Source: Gemmatimonadetes bacterium bin94
GTDB taxonomy: Bacteria > Gemmatimonadota > Gemmatimonadetes > Longimicrobiales > Gaopeijiaceae
DNA length: 64,000 nt
NCBI GenBank assembly: GCA_002238865.1
Contig: MPNE01000004.1
Span: forward strand, 1-64,000
Reading direction: 5' to 3'
Shown: one piece after another, positions 19,925 to 29,233 of the stretch
How positions within the stretch are numbered: position 1 is the stretch's first letter
Layout of the letters: each line of letters begins with the position of its first letter
Notes under the pieces: model-generated
What the model was told of the DNA's origin: nothing
What the model saw: only the letters and a program-made list of their open reading frames with translations
Database searches by the model: none
Translations under genes and position numbers: made by a program

Positions 19925-19940
19925 GGACAGGTACCTGTCC
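19925..19940. promoter_or_regulatory. Perfect 16-bp palindrome GGACAGGTACCTGTCC in the divergent flavoprotein/recA intergenic region
   Basis: Sequence equals its own reverse complement; lies 15 bp upstream of a TTGACC...TATCTT -35/-10-like pair. Confidence 0.55.
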
Positions 19941-19955
19941 GTGACGTCAAGGGAC

Positions 19956-19983
19956 TTGACCGGGACCCATTTCGCATTATCTT
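19956..19983 (+). promoter_or_regulatory. Candidate sigma70-like promoter for recA
   Basis: TTGACC (19956-19961), 16-nt spacer, TATCTT (19978-19983). Confidence 0.4.
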
Positions 19984-20066
19984 CGGTTTCAGGTTCTGCC
20001 CGTGGCTTCCTCCGATGCTTCCGGCAGAGCGCACAGCGATCCCCCGCCGCAAGGGAAGGCCACTCG

Positions 20067-21173
20067 ATGTCCAGGAGTTCAACGTCCAGGAGTTCAGCAT
20101 CCGGTACGAACGGTAAGGAACAAAAGCAACGAGAGAAAGCGCTCAACACGGCTCTTACCCAGATCGAACGGTCATACGGGAAGGGTGCCATCATGCGCAT
20201 GGGTGCCGATGGCGCCAGCCTGCAAATTGAAAGCATATCGACGGGGGCGATCAACCTGGATGCCGTGATCGGCATCGGCGGGATTCCCAAGGGTCGGATC
20301 AGCGAGGTCTACGGACCGGAGTCTTCCGGAAAGACCACGCTCTGTCTCCACGTGATCGCGAATGCGCAACGTATGGGAGGCATCGCGGCCTTCATCGATG
20401 CGGAGCACGCGCTCGACATCCGGTACGCGCGAAAGTTGGGCGTCGACGTCGACAACCTCCTGGTTTCGCAGCCCGACACGGGCGAGCAGGCGCTGGAGAT
20501 CGCCGAGGTGCTGATTCGCAGCAACGCCGTGGACGTGATCGTCGTGGATTCGGTGGCGGCCCTCGTGCCGCGCGCCGAGATCGAGGGCGAAATGGGGGAC
20601 TCGCATGTGGGACTCCAGGCCCGCCTCATGAGCCAGGCGCTCAGGAAGCTCACGGGCGCGGTGAGCCGTTCCAACGCAGCCGTCATCTTCACCAACCAGA
20701 TCCGTGAGAAGATCGGCGTCATGTTCGGCAGTCCCGAAACCACCTCCGGGGGGCGCGCCCTCAAGTTCTACGCCTCTCTCCGCCTGGACATTCGGCGAAT
20801 CGGCGCCCTCAAGGACGGCCCCGAGATCATCGGCAACCGGACCCGTGTGAAGGTGGTGAAGAACAAGTGCGCGCCCCCCTTCAAGCAGGCCGAATTCGAT
20901 ATTCTCTACGGCAAGGGGATCAGCCACACCGGGTTGCTCATCGACGTCGGCGTGAATCATGGCATAGTCGACAAGGCCGGATCATGGTTTTCCTACGGAG
21001 ACCTTCGTCTGGGGCAAGGCAAGGAGAACGTGCGGACCTTCCTCGAAGAGAACGAGGACGTGGCCCGCGAAATCGAAGCGCGCCTGCTGGCGGCACTGGG
21101 CATCAAGCGGGAGGAGGACCATCCCCGATCCGATGCGGAGGGCCGGGAAGCTCCCGCTGTAAAGGTCGTTTGA
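20067..21173 (+). CDS. recA: Recombinase RecA
   Basis: [67 protein letters not shown]. Confidence 0.98.
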   Translation: MSRSSTSRSSASGTNGKEQKQREKALNTALTQIERSYGKGAIMRMGADGASLQIESISTGAINLDAVIGIGGIPKGRISEVYGPESSGKTTLCLHVIANAQRMGGIAAFIDAEHALDIRYARKLGVDVDNLLVSQPDTGEQALEIAEVLIRSNAVDVIVVDSVAALVPRAEIEGEMGDSHVGLQARLMSQALRKLTGAVSRSNAAVIFTNQIREKIGVMFGSPETTSGGRALKFYASLRLDIRRIGALKDGPEIIGNRTRVKVVKNKCAPPFKQAEFDILYGKGISHTGLLIDVGVNHGIVDKAGSWFSYGDLRLGQGKENVRTFLEENEDVAREIEARLLAALGIKREEDHPRSDAEGREAPAVKVV

Positions 21174-21380
21174 CGGTGCGAGGGGCAGGGTAGGGACCCG
21201 CGGCCCGACGACCGTCCGTGTGGACGGCTTGCGCGCGCGCCCGGGGCTTGCGCCATCACGGGCGCATCTCTTCCCGTTTGGGTTAAGTTGTATGGGTCCA
21301 TCACGCCGTGCTTCCGTCGGCCTTCGCCCTTCCCGCCAGTGACCCGAGTGACCGGCGATGACCTGCTACCGTTTCGTCCG

Positions 21381-24068
21381 ATGAAATCCGCCGACATCCG
21401 CCGGAGCTTCCTGGAATTCTTCCAGGCCCGAGGCCACGACATTCGTGCCAGTGCGTCCCTGGTGCCGGGCAACGACCCGACGCTGCTCTTCACCAACGCC
21501 GGCATGGTCCAGTTCAAGGGAGTCTTCCTGGGGGACGAGACGCTGCCGTTCGTACGTGCCGTCACCTCGCAGAAGTGCGTGCGCGCCGGGGGAAAGCACA
21601 ACGACCTCGAAGAAGTTGGCCGAACCGCGCGGCACCACACCTTCTTCGAGATGCTGGGAAACTTCTCGTTCGGCGACTACTTCAAGCGCGAAGCCATCGA
21701 GTATGCGTGGGAGTTCCTGACGGTGGACATGGCCCTCGATCCGAACCGGCTGTTCACGACGGTGCATTACACTGATGACGAGGCCGCCGGTCTCTGGACG
21801 GAGATCGCCGGCGTGCCGGCGGATCGGGTCTACGCGCTCGGTGACAAGGACAACTTCTGGCAGATGGCCGACACCGGTCCGTGCGGCCCGTGTTCCGAGA
21901 TCCACTATGACATGCGTCCGCCGGACGAGTGGGGGACCGTCCCCGGCAAATCCGAATTTGAGAAACGGGGCGAGGCGGGGGAGTTCCTGGAGCTCTGGAA
22001 CCTGGTCTTCATGCAGTTCGACCGGGACGAATCGGGGGTGCAGCATCCCCTCCCGGCCCCCAGCATCGATACGGGGCTCGGGCTGGAGCGGCTGGCGGCG
22101 GTGATGCAGGGGGTGGACAGCAACTACCACACGGATCTGTTCCGGCCGCTGCTGGATCGGGTGGCCGAGGTCGTCGGGCGGCCATACGACGCGGCCACCG
22201 AAGAGGGCGTGTCCTATCGGGTGCTGGCCGACCATGCGCGGGCGGTGGCGTTCCTGCTGGGGGACGGCGTATTCCCGTCCAACGAAGGGCGCGGCTACGT
22301 TCTGCGCCGGATTCTGCGGCGGGGAGTGCGTCACGCCTGGCTGCTCGGCAGGCGTGAGCCGACCCTGACCCAGGTGGCCGCGCGGGTGATCGACGAGATG
22401 GCCGGTGCCTACCCCGCGCTGGAGGCCCGGCGGGAGGGCGTTCTGACGACGGCCCGGAGCGAAGAAGAGCGGTTTCTGGCTACGATCGACGGCGGGATGG
22501 AACGGCTCGAGCGTGTGGCGCCGGCGTTGGAGGGGGCCACTTCGTCCCGTCCCGTGATTCCCGGCGCCGACGTGTTCCAGCTCTACGACACTTTCGGGTT
22601 TCCGGTGGATCTGACCCGGATCGTGGCTGGGGAGCGGGGCTACGATCTGGATATGGCAGGGTTCGACAGCGCGCTGGAAGAGCAGAGGGAGAGGTCGCGG
22701 GGATTTGCAAGTCGACTGTCGCTGACTGCCTCACGGAGGGCTGCCGTTGGCCAGAGTCCCGTGTCGCCCTGGAGAATGGCCGACGATGCACCCACCCAAC
22801 AATTCGTCGGTTACGACACCCTCGACGCCGAGACCAGGGTAATCGGTTTTCGCGCGGCCAAAGACGGCCGGTCCGAGCTCGTCCTGCAGCAATACCCCTT
22901 CTACGCGGAGGGCGGTGGGCAGGTCTCCGATCGGGGCCGTGTATCAGGTGACAGCTGGAGCATGGAAGTGGCCGCGGTCCGCCGCGAGGGTGATCACATC
23001 GTGCTTTGCGGAACGCCCGCCGGTGACTTCCCCGGGGAAGCCGTCCTCCGCTCCACCGTGACCGCCCGGGTCGACCCACGTCACCGCCGTGACACCGAGC
23101 GCAACCACACGGCTACGCACCTCCTCCACGCGGCGCTGCGCTCGGTCCTTGGGGACCACGTCCGCCAGCGCGGCTCCCTGGTGGCCCCCGACCGGCTCCG
23201 CTTCGACTTCGCCCACACGGCGCCCATGACCCGCGCCCAACTGGAGGAGGTCGAATCCATGGTCAACGAGGGGATCTGGGTCAATCACCCGGTGGGGATC
23301 GACATCCGTCCCTTCGATGCGGCGGTACAGGCGGGGGCGATGGCCCTTTTCGGTGAGAAGTACGCCGCCGCGGTGCGGGTTGTGGACATTCCCGGCGTGA
23401 GCCTGGAACTCTGCGGAGGCACGCATGTGGGGCGCACCGGAGAGATCGGGCTGTTCAAGGTCACTTCGGAGACGGGGGTCGCGGGGGGAGTGCGACGAAT
23501 GGAGGCCCTGACCGGGGCCGAGGCCTTCGGTCATCTTGCCGCCTTCCAGGTCCGCCTGGAGGAGCTTGCCGTGTCGCTGAAGGCGTCACCGGACAACGTC
23601 GAGCGGCGCGTCAGGGAGCTGGTTGGCGAAAAGGCCGACCTGGAAGCGCTGATCGACGAGCTGCGGCGCGACGGCGGTGGTGGAGCCGAGATCCTTGCCG
23701 AGTCCGAATTCGAGGCGTCCGGTCACCGCGTGACCTACCGTGGCGTGCGCATGAAAGCCCGTGGCGCACAGGACGCGAGGGCGTGGGGAGACAGCTTCCG
23801 CGACTCCTCCGAAGCCGCAATTGCGGTGGTGGCGGCAGACATGCCGGGCGACAAGCATGCCCTCTTCGCCTTCGCCACCGACCGCGCCATCGCCGCCGGA
23901 ATCAGGGCCGACGCCGTCGTGCGGGAGGTCGCCGCGACGGTGGGAGGGCGGGGGGGTGGGAGGCCCCACATGGCGCAGGCGGGGGTGGCGGACCCGGGTG
24001 GGCTCGAAGCGGCGATCCGGGCCGGCGCCGGGGTTGTCCAGGATCTGGGCCGCAGACAGTCCCCATGA
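21381..24068 (+). CDS. alaS: Alanine--tRNA ligase
   Basis: MKSADIRRSFLEFFQARGHDIRASASLVPGNDPTLLFTNAGMVQFK; editing-domain RNHTATHLLHAALR and CGGTHV. Confidence 0.98.
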   Translation: MKSADIRRSFLEFFQARGHDIRASASLVPGNDPTLLFTNAGMVQFKGVFLGDETLPFVRAVTSQKCVRAGGKHNDLEEVGRTARHHTFFEMLGNFSFGDYFKREAIEYAWEFLTVDMALDPNRLFTTVHYTDDEAAGLWTEIAGVPADRVYALGDKDNFWQMADTGPCGPCSEIHYDMRPPDEWGTVPGKSEFEKRGEAGEFLELWNLVFMQFDRDESGVQHPLPAPSIDTGLGLERLAAVMQGVDSNYHTDLFRPLLDRVAEVVGRPYDAATEEGVSYRVLADHARAVAFLLGDGVFPSNEGRGYVLRRILRRGVRHAWLLGRREPTLTQVAARVIDEMAGAYPALEARREGVLTTARSEEERFLATIDGGMERLERVAPALEGATSSRPVIPGADVFQLYDTFGFPVDLTRIVAGERGYDLDMAGFDSALEEQRERSRGFASRLSLTASRRAAVGQSPVSPWRMADDAPTQQFVGYDTLDAETRVIGFRAAKDGRSELVLQQYPFYAEGGGQVSDRGRVSGDSWSMEVAAVRREGDHIVLCGTPAGDFPGEAVLRSTVTARVDPRHRRDTERNHTATHLLHAALRSVLGDHVRQRGSLVAPDRLRFDFAHTAPMTRAQLEEVESMVNEGIWVNHPVGIDIRPFDAAVQAGAMALFGEKYAAAVRVVDIPGVSLELCGGTHVGRTGEIGLFKVTSETGVAGGVRRMEALTGAEAFGHLAAFQVRLEELAVSLKASPDNVERRVRELVGEKADLEALIDELRRDGGGGAEILAESEFEASGHRVTYRGVRMKARGAQDARAWGDSFRDSSEAAIAVVAADMPGDKHALFAFATDRAIAAGIRADAVVREVAATVGGRGGGRPHMAQAGVADPGGLEAAIRAGAGVVQDLGRRQSP

Positions 24069-24364
24069 CGATCGGGGAATGGATCGACCAGCGGGATCGC
24101 CGGGTCCCGGCGGCGCTCCGCTCACGGCTGCGGGCCGATGGGACGGCCACCCTCGAGGCGCTGCTGAGTGCCGCCGAAGCCGAGTTGGAGGTGTGCGCGG
24201 GGCTGGCCAACCAGGATCGGGCGGCCGCCTTCGCCCTTCTGGCCGCGGATGCCTATCTCACGTATGCGTGTCTGCGGGCTGCCGCGGGGCGTGGGTGCGG
24301 AGACGCACTCCGGGAAATCACGAGACGGACTGCAGGGGGCTGGTCGGCCAGGGCCGAAGCATGA
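24065..24364 (+). CDS. Hypothetical small protein
   Basis: ATG overlaps alaS stop by 4 bp and its stop overlaps the next ATG by 4 bp; 99 aa, Ala-rich, no recognised family. Confidence 0.6.
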   Translation: MTIGEWIDQRDRRVPAALRSRLRADGTATLEALLSAAEAELEVCAGLANQDRAAAFALLAADAYLTYACLRAAAGRGCGDALREITRRTAGGWSARAEA

Positions 24365-25164
24365 CTGAAGCGTACAGCGATTTTCACAGTCACCTGGTTC
24401 CAGGGGTAGACGACGGCTCCCGTACCCTTGATGAGGCGCTGCACTCCGTCGACCGAATGGTCGGTGCCGGGGTCAGCCGGATCATCACCACTCCGCACTT
24501 TCGTGCTTCATCCATGTCGACAGCGCGATACGGCGACCCCCTGGCATTCCTCGACCGCCAATGGTGCGTGCTTCGCGACGCTGCCCGGAAGGCGTATCCC
24601 CACCTGGATTTGCGGCTGGGCCTCGAAGTGAGGCTCGATGTCCCCGACCCGGACCTGTCGGATCCTCGGCTTCGCCTCGGCGGCACTCCCTTCACCCTTG
24701 TGGAGTGGCCGATGTTCACGGCACCCCCGGGCGCTCCTGAAGTGCTGGCGCGACTGGTGCGTGACGGGTTCATCCCCGTTGTCGCCCACCCCGAGCGATA
24801 TTACGGCATTGACGGGGAGATGGAGGTGGTTCGCGACTGGAAGGAGGCTGGCGCGTTCCTGCAGGGGAGCTATGGTTCCCTTGCCGGCCAGTACGGTCGG
24901 GGTCCGAAGGCACGGGTCCTCCGACTCCTGGAGATGGGTCTGCTGGACTATCTCTCGTCGGACTTCCACGGACGGCCCGAATACACCTTCTACCTGAAAA
25001 GGGGGGTAAGCGAGCTTCAGCGGCGCGGAGGCGGCGGTCACCTCGATCTGCTCGCCAAGGTGAATCCCGCCCGGCTCTTTCGGGGCGAGCTCCCCCTTCC
25101 GGTGCCGCCGCTGGTGATGGAAGAACCCGTTCGGCACCTGCTTCGGAGCTGGCTCGATGACTGA
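24361..25164 (+). CDS. PHP-type protein tyrosine phosphatase (CpsB/CapC/YwqE family)
   Basis: DFHSHLVPGVDDGSRTLDEAL, TTPHF, PVVAHPERY, SDFHGR metal-ligand motifs. Confidence 0.88.
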   Translation: MTEAYSDFHSHLVPGVDDGSRTLDEALHSVDRMVGAGVSRIITTPHFRASSMSTARYGDPLAFLDRQWCVLRDAARKAYPHLDLRLGLEVRLDVPDPDLSDPRLRLGGTPFTLVEWPMFTAPPGAPEVLARLVRDGFIPVVAHPERYYGIDGEMEVVRDWKEAGAFLQGSYGSLAGQYGRGPKARVLRLLEMGLLDYLSSDFHGRPEYTFYLKRGVSELQRRGGGGHLDLLAKVNPARLFRGELPLPVPPLVMEEPVRHLLRSWLDD

Positions 25165-25819
25165 TGGGATCGGGCTGGAGCGAGGCCTCGGCGAACTCGC
25201 CGAACTGGCGCGGGCCGTGTCTGTAGCCTGCCACGAAGCGATCACGGACTATGCCGTCAGAGCCCTGGCCACGATCGATGCAGGGGGCAAGATCCTGTTC
25301 TGTGGCAATGGGGGCTCCGCCGCCGACGCCCAACACCTGGCCGCCGAGTACGTCGTCCGGCTCTCACGTGACCGCCAGGCCATGCCGGCCCTGGCGTTGA
25401 CGACCGACACCTCCATCCTCACCGCGTGCGCCAACGACCGCGGCTACCGTGAAGTCTTCGCCCGTCAGGTGGAAGCGGTGGGGGCACCGGGCGACCTTCT
25501 CGTTCTCCATTCTACCTCGGGGCAGTCCGACAACCTGCTCGTCGCTGTGACACGGGCACGCGCGGCGGGACTGTCGACCGTGGGCGTTCTGGCCCGAGGT
25601 GGCGGGCGGCTTCGTTCCCTGGTGGATGTCGCTGTGGTCGTACCGACCGATCGTGCTTCACGGGCTCAGGAGATTCACCTTGCGATCGGCCATATTGTGT
25701 GCGCCCACGTGGAGGAATCGCTCTTCGGTGGGCTGCCGGCGAGGGCACCGCGGGCACGGTCACGGACGAGCAGCAAAGACCGGGGCGGCGGTATCCGTGG
25801 TGCACGGGCCCGGGAATGA
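25157..25819 (+). CDS. gmhA: Phosphoheptose isomerase-like SIS-domain protein
   Basis: ILFCGNGGSAADAQHLAAEYVVRL, TTDTSILTACANDRGY, STSGQSDNLL, EIHLAIGHIVCAHVE. Confidence 0.85.
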   Translation: MTDGIGLERGLGELAELARAVSVACHEAITDYAVRALATIDAGGKILFCGNGGSAADAQHLAAEYVVRLSRDRQAMPALALTTDTSILTACANDRGYREVFARQVEAVGAPGDLLVLHSTSGQSDNLLVAVTRARAAGLSTVGVLARGGGRLRSLVDVAVVVPTDRASRAQEIHLAIGHIVCAHVEESLFGGLPARAPRARSRTSSKDRGGGIRGARARE

Positions 25820-26604
25820 TGAAAGGGGGAGCCGAATTGAGTGGATTGGATCTGCAGTTGAAGGGGAAGCGTGCCCTCGTCACGGGCGGGTCACGTGGCG
25901 TCGGGGCAGCAGCCGTTCACCTTCTCTCGAAGGCGGGCGCCGATGTCGGCATCGCCTATCACAACAGGGCTGCCGAAGCCGAAGACGTGGTGGACGCGGC
26001 GAGGGCGAGGGGTGTGCGGTGTTGGGCCGAAGCAGGTGACCTGACGGACAGGAACGTCGTCGACCGGCTCTTCGAGCGGGTCGTCTCGGAGTTCGGCGGG
26101 CTCGACATCTTCGTCGGGAATGCCGGAGTCTGGCCCGTGGCCGACATACCGGTGTCGGAGATGGACGATGCGCGCTGGCACAGGACTGTCGCCGTTAATC
26201 TCGACTCGATCTTCTTTACCACACGGGCGGCACTCCGGTGCATGAGCGACGACGGGCGCGTTGTTCTGGTAAGCTCTACTGCGGGACAGCGGGGTGAAGC
26301 CTATCATTCGGACTACGCCGCAACCAAGGGCGCGATCATCTCCCTTGTGAAGGGTCTCTGCACCGAGGTGGGCGACCGGGGCATCACCGTCAATGCCGTG
26401 GCTCCCGGGTGGATCGACACAGAGATGTCGCAGAACGCGCTGCAGGGAGAGGACAGGGAAGCGATCGAAGCAGCCATCCCCATCGGCAGAGTCGCCACCG
26501 CGGAAGACGTTGCCGGGCCGATCGTGCTGCTGTGCTCGGACATGGCCCGTCACATCACAGGCGAGACCGTCAATGTCAATGGGGGATCGGTACTGGCAGG
26601 GTGA
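25816..26604 (+). CDS. SDR-family oxidoreductase (FabG-like)
   Basis: ALVTGGSRGVGAAAV (TGxxxGxG), VGNAGVWPV, YAATKGAIISLVK, TVNAVAPGWIDTEM. Confidence 0.9.
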   Translation: MMKGGAELSGLDLQLKGKRALVTGGSRGVGAAAVHLLSKAGADVGIAYHNRAAEAEDVVDAARARGVRCWAEAGDLTDRNVVDRLFERVVSEFGGLDIFVGNAGVWPVADIPVSEMDDARWHRTVAVNLDSIFFTTRAALRCMSDDGRVVLVSSTAGQRGEAYHSDYAATKGAIISLVKGLCTEVGDRGITVNAVAPGWIDTEMSQNALQGEDREAIEAAIPIGRVATAEDVAGPIVLLCSDMARHITGETVNVNGGSVLAG

Positions 26605-27872
26605 ATCTCGAGGGTTGTGCCCCCAGGGCCGTCATGGGAATCGTATCCCGGTTGGAAGATGCCGGCTTCGAGACCTGGGCCGTGGGCGGTGCGGTGCGGG
26701 ACGTGGTGCGGGGAAGTCCCGGGGCCCGCGAGGACTGTGATCTCGCCACACGTGCCACGCCTGCCGAAGTCAGACGTCTCTTTCCGCGTACCGTCCCTCT
26801 GGGGATCGACTACGGGACCGTGGGGGTCTTTGGAGAGGACGGCGTACTTTACGAGGTGACGACCTTCCGCCACGACGTGTTGACCTACGGACGCAAGGCC
26901 GTCGTGGCGTTTGCCGAGACGCTCGAAGAGGACCTAGCGCGGCGTGACTTTACCATCAACGCCATCGCGTGGCATCCGATTCGTCGAGAAGTCCTGGATC
27001 CCCACGCCGGGAGGAAGGATATCGAGGACGGCGTGCTGCGCGCGGTCGGAAGCGCATCGGAGCGGTTTCGCGAGGACTACCTCCGCATCCTGCGAGGACT
27101 CCGCTTCGCGGGGATTTTCGGGCTGGAGATTCATGACGACACCTGGAAGGGCCTCGTGGAAGCGGTGCCGGGACTCGCGGATCTGTCCATGGAGCGGGTC
27201 CGCGAGGAGTTGATGAAGGTCCTCGGCAGCGGTGCCCCTTCGCGGGCCCTCCGTCTGTACGAGAGGTCCGGGGCATTGGCCGAGATCCTGCCCGAGTTCG
27301 GCGAAGCCTTGACCGAATCCGCCCTGGACACCGTGGACGCGCTCGGCAGGCACCGGCCCGTGCTCCGGGTGGCGGCGCTCCTCCTGTTCGGGTTGGGGAA
27401 GGCCGCGCCGGCGATGGTCTCGCGCCTGCTGGTCCGCCTGCGGTTCTCGAACGCTGAAATCGGGCGCATCCTGGCGGCCATGAGCGGGGGCCTTGGGCCG
27501 TCGTCACGCCTTCTCCGAGATCCCCGTGCGCGACGGCAGTGGGTCGCGACAAGTCGGCCGGAGGGCGTACGCGATGTCTTCCGCATCTGGCTGGCCGCGA
27601 TTCGGGCGGGATTGGTGGGGGCGGACGCATCGTCGACGTTGCAGGTGATCGCCGAGGTCAGACGTGATCTTCGCGCCGGCGTCCCCGTCTCGTTGGGCGG
27701 ACTGGCCATCGCGGGGCGTGATCTGATCGCGCTCGGGTGGTCCCCGGGTCCGGGAATCGGCTCAACGCTGCGTGCGCTCCTGGAGGCCGTCTGGGAGGAT
27801 CCGTCTCTGAACGATCGCGCCACCCTGGAACGACTGGCGGCAGAGATGGTGTCACCGGGGGCCGGAGCGTGA
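26601..27872 (+). CDS. cca: CCA tRNA nucleotidyltransferase / poly(A) polymerase family
   Basis: AVGGAVRDVVRG, EDCDLATRATP, RRDFTINAIAW, FREDYLRILRGLRFAGIFGL. Confidence 0.9.
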   Translation: MNLEGCAPRAVMGIVSRLEDAGFETWAVGGAVRDVVRGSPGAREDCDLATRATPAEVRRLFPRTVPLGIDYGTVGVFGEDGVLYEVTTFRHDVLTYGRKAVVAFAETLEEDLARRDFTINAIAWHPIRREVLDPHAGRKDIEDGVLRAVGSASERFREDYLRILRGLRFAGIFGLEIHDDTWKGLVEAVPGLADLSMERVREELMKVLGSGAPSRALRLYERSGALAEILPEFGEALTESALDTVDALGRHRPVLRVAALLLFGLGKAAPAMVSRLLVRLRFSNAEIGRILAAMSGGLGPSSRLLRDPRARRQWVATSRPEGVRDVFRIWLAAIRAGLVGADASSTLQVIAEVRRDLRAGVPVSLGGLAIAGRDLIALGWSPGPGIGSTLRALLEAVWEDPSLNDRATLERLAAEMVSPGAGA

Positions 27873-29233
27873 GCGACAGCCTCGACCTGTTTCCCGGAGA
27901 GGTCCGGGAGCCCGGAGGGGACACCTGGGGGCGCGGCCGGACCTCTCCGGATGCGAGCCGCGCGGCTCCCCTGGCGGCGCGCATGCGTCCCCGTACCCTC
28001 GACGAGTTTCGCGGCCAGGATGGGGTCGTGGGTCCGGGTGGGGCCGTCGGCGCGATGATCGAGAGCGGCAGGATCTCCAGCTTCATTCTGTGGGGACCAC
28101 CCGGGTCCGGAAAGACGACCCTCGCCCGGCTGGTGGCCCACTCCGCCGACGCCGCGTTCGTTGCATTCAGCGCGGTCACGGAAGGCGTCGCCCGGGTGCG
28201 GGAGATCATCGCCGAGGCAAGGGCCCGGCGGCGAGCCACGGGCCGGGGGACCATACTCTTCTGCGACGAGATCCACCGCTTCAACAAGGCCCAGCAGGAC
28301 GCGTTCCTCCCGTTCGTCGAGGATGGAGCCGTAGTGCTGATCGGGGCCACCACCGAGAACCCGAGCTTCGAGGTGGTGCGTCCGCTGCTATCGCGCGCGC
28401 CCGTGGTGGTCCTCGATCCTCTATCGCGAGCGGACCTGGTTGGGGTGCTCCGCGACGCGCTGAAGGATCCGGAACGCGGCCTCGGGTCGGCATCGATTGC
28501 CGTATCGGACGAGGTGATCGACCGCATCGCCGATGCCGCCGACGGCGATGCGCGCCGTGCGCTCGGGATCCTGGAGCGGGCCGCCGGAGTCCTGCCCGCA
28601 GGAGAGGCCTTGACGCTGCGGACGGTGGAAGCCGCCATTCAGCGTCGCTTCGCCGTCTACGACAAGTCGGGGGATCAGCACTACGGTCACATATCGGCCC
28701 TCCACAAATCGGTGCGTGGGGGTGACCCCGACGCGGCCCTGTACTGGCTCGGCCGAATGCTGGATGCGGGGGAGGATCCGATGTATATCGCGCGGCGACT
28801 TGTCCGGATGGCGGTCGAGGACATCGGCCTTGCGGAGCCCGCTGCCCTTCAGGTCGCGCTCGCCGCGCGGGACGCGTACCGCTTTCTGGGCTCTCCGGAG
28901 GGCGAACTGGCGCTGGCCCAGGCCGTGGTGTACCTGGCGGGGAGTCCCAAGTCGAATCGGCTCTACAGGGGGTGGGGCAGCGCGCTGAGCCGGGCCCGTG
29001 AGACTCCTTCGGCGCCCGTGCCGTTGCATCTTCGCAATGCCCCGACGCAATTGATGAAGGAATTGGGGCACGGCGAGGGGTATCTTTACGATCCGGACCA
29101 GCAGGGAGGCGTCTCCCGCCAGCACTACCTTCCGGACGGCATGAAGGGCGAACGGTTTTATGGCCCCGGAGACACCGGCTGGGAGGCCGGCCTGAAGCGT
29201 CGCCTGTCCGAGTGGCAGGAAAAGAGGAGGTAG
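27869..29233 (+). CDS. rarA: Replication-associated recombination AAA ATPase RarA/MgsA
   Basis: LAARMRPRTLDEFRGQDGVVGPGG, GPPGSGKTTLARL, FCDEIHRFNKAQQDAFLPFVE, GATTENPSFEV. Confidence 0.95.
   Translation: MSDSLDLFPGEVREPGGDTWGRGRTSPDASRAAPLAARMRPRTLDEFRGQDGVVGPGGAVGAMIESGRISSFILWGPPGSGKTTLARLVAHSADAAFVAFSAVTEGVARVREIIAEARARRRATGRGTILFCDEIHRFNKAQQDAFLPFVEDGAVVLIGATTENPSFEVVRPLLSRAPVVVLDPLSRADLVGVLRDALKDPERGLGSASIAVSDEVIDRIADAADGDARRALGILERAAGVLPAGEALTLRTVEAAIQRRFAVYDKSGDQHYGHISALHKSVRGGDPDAALYWLGRMLDAGEDPMYIARRLVRMAVEDIGLAEPAALQVALAARDAYRFLGSPEGELALAQAVVYLAGSPKSNRLYRGWGSALSRARETPSAPVPLHLRNAPTQLMKELGHGEGYLYDPDQQGGVSRQHYLPDGMKGERFYGPGDTGWEAGLKRRLSEWQEKRR

Noticed and set aside
20068-20097. 15-bp tandem repeat tccaggagttcaacg/tccaggagttcagca at the recA start
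   Set aside because: Two imperfect copies encoding the flexible RecA N-terminus ([10 protein letters not shown]); probably neutral.
21212-21266. Hairpins CCGTCC-GTGT-GGACGG and TGCGCC-ATCACG-GGCGCA between recA and alaS
   Set aside because: Short, no T-tract, common by chance at this GC content. Not confident enough to call a terminator, and no T-box-like signature seen.
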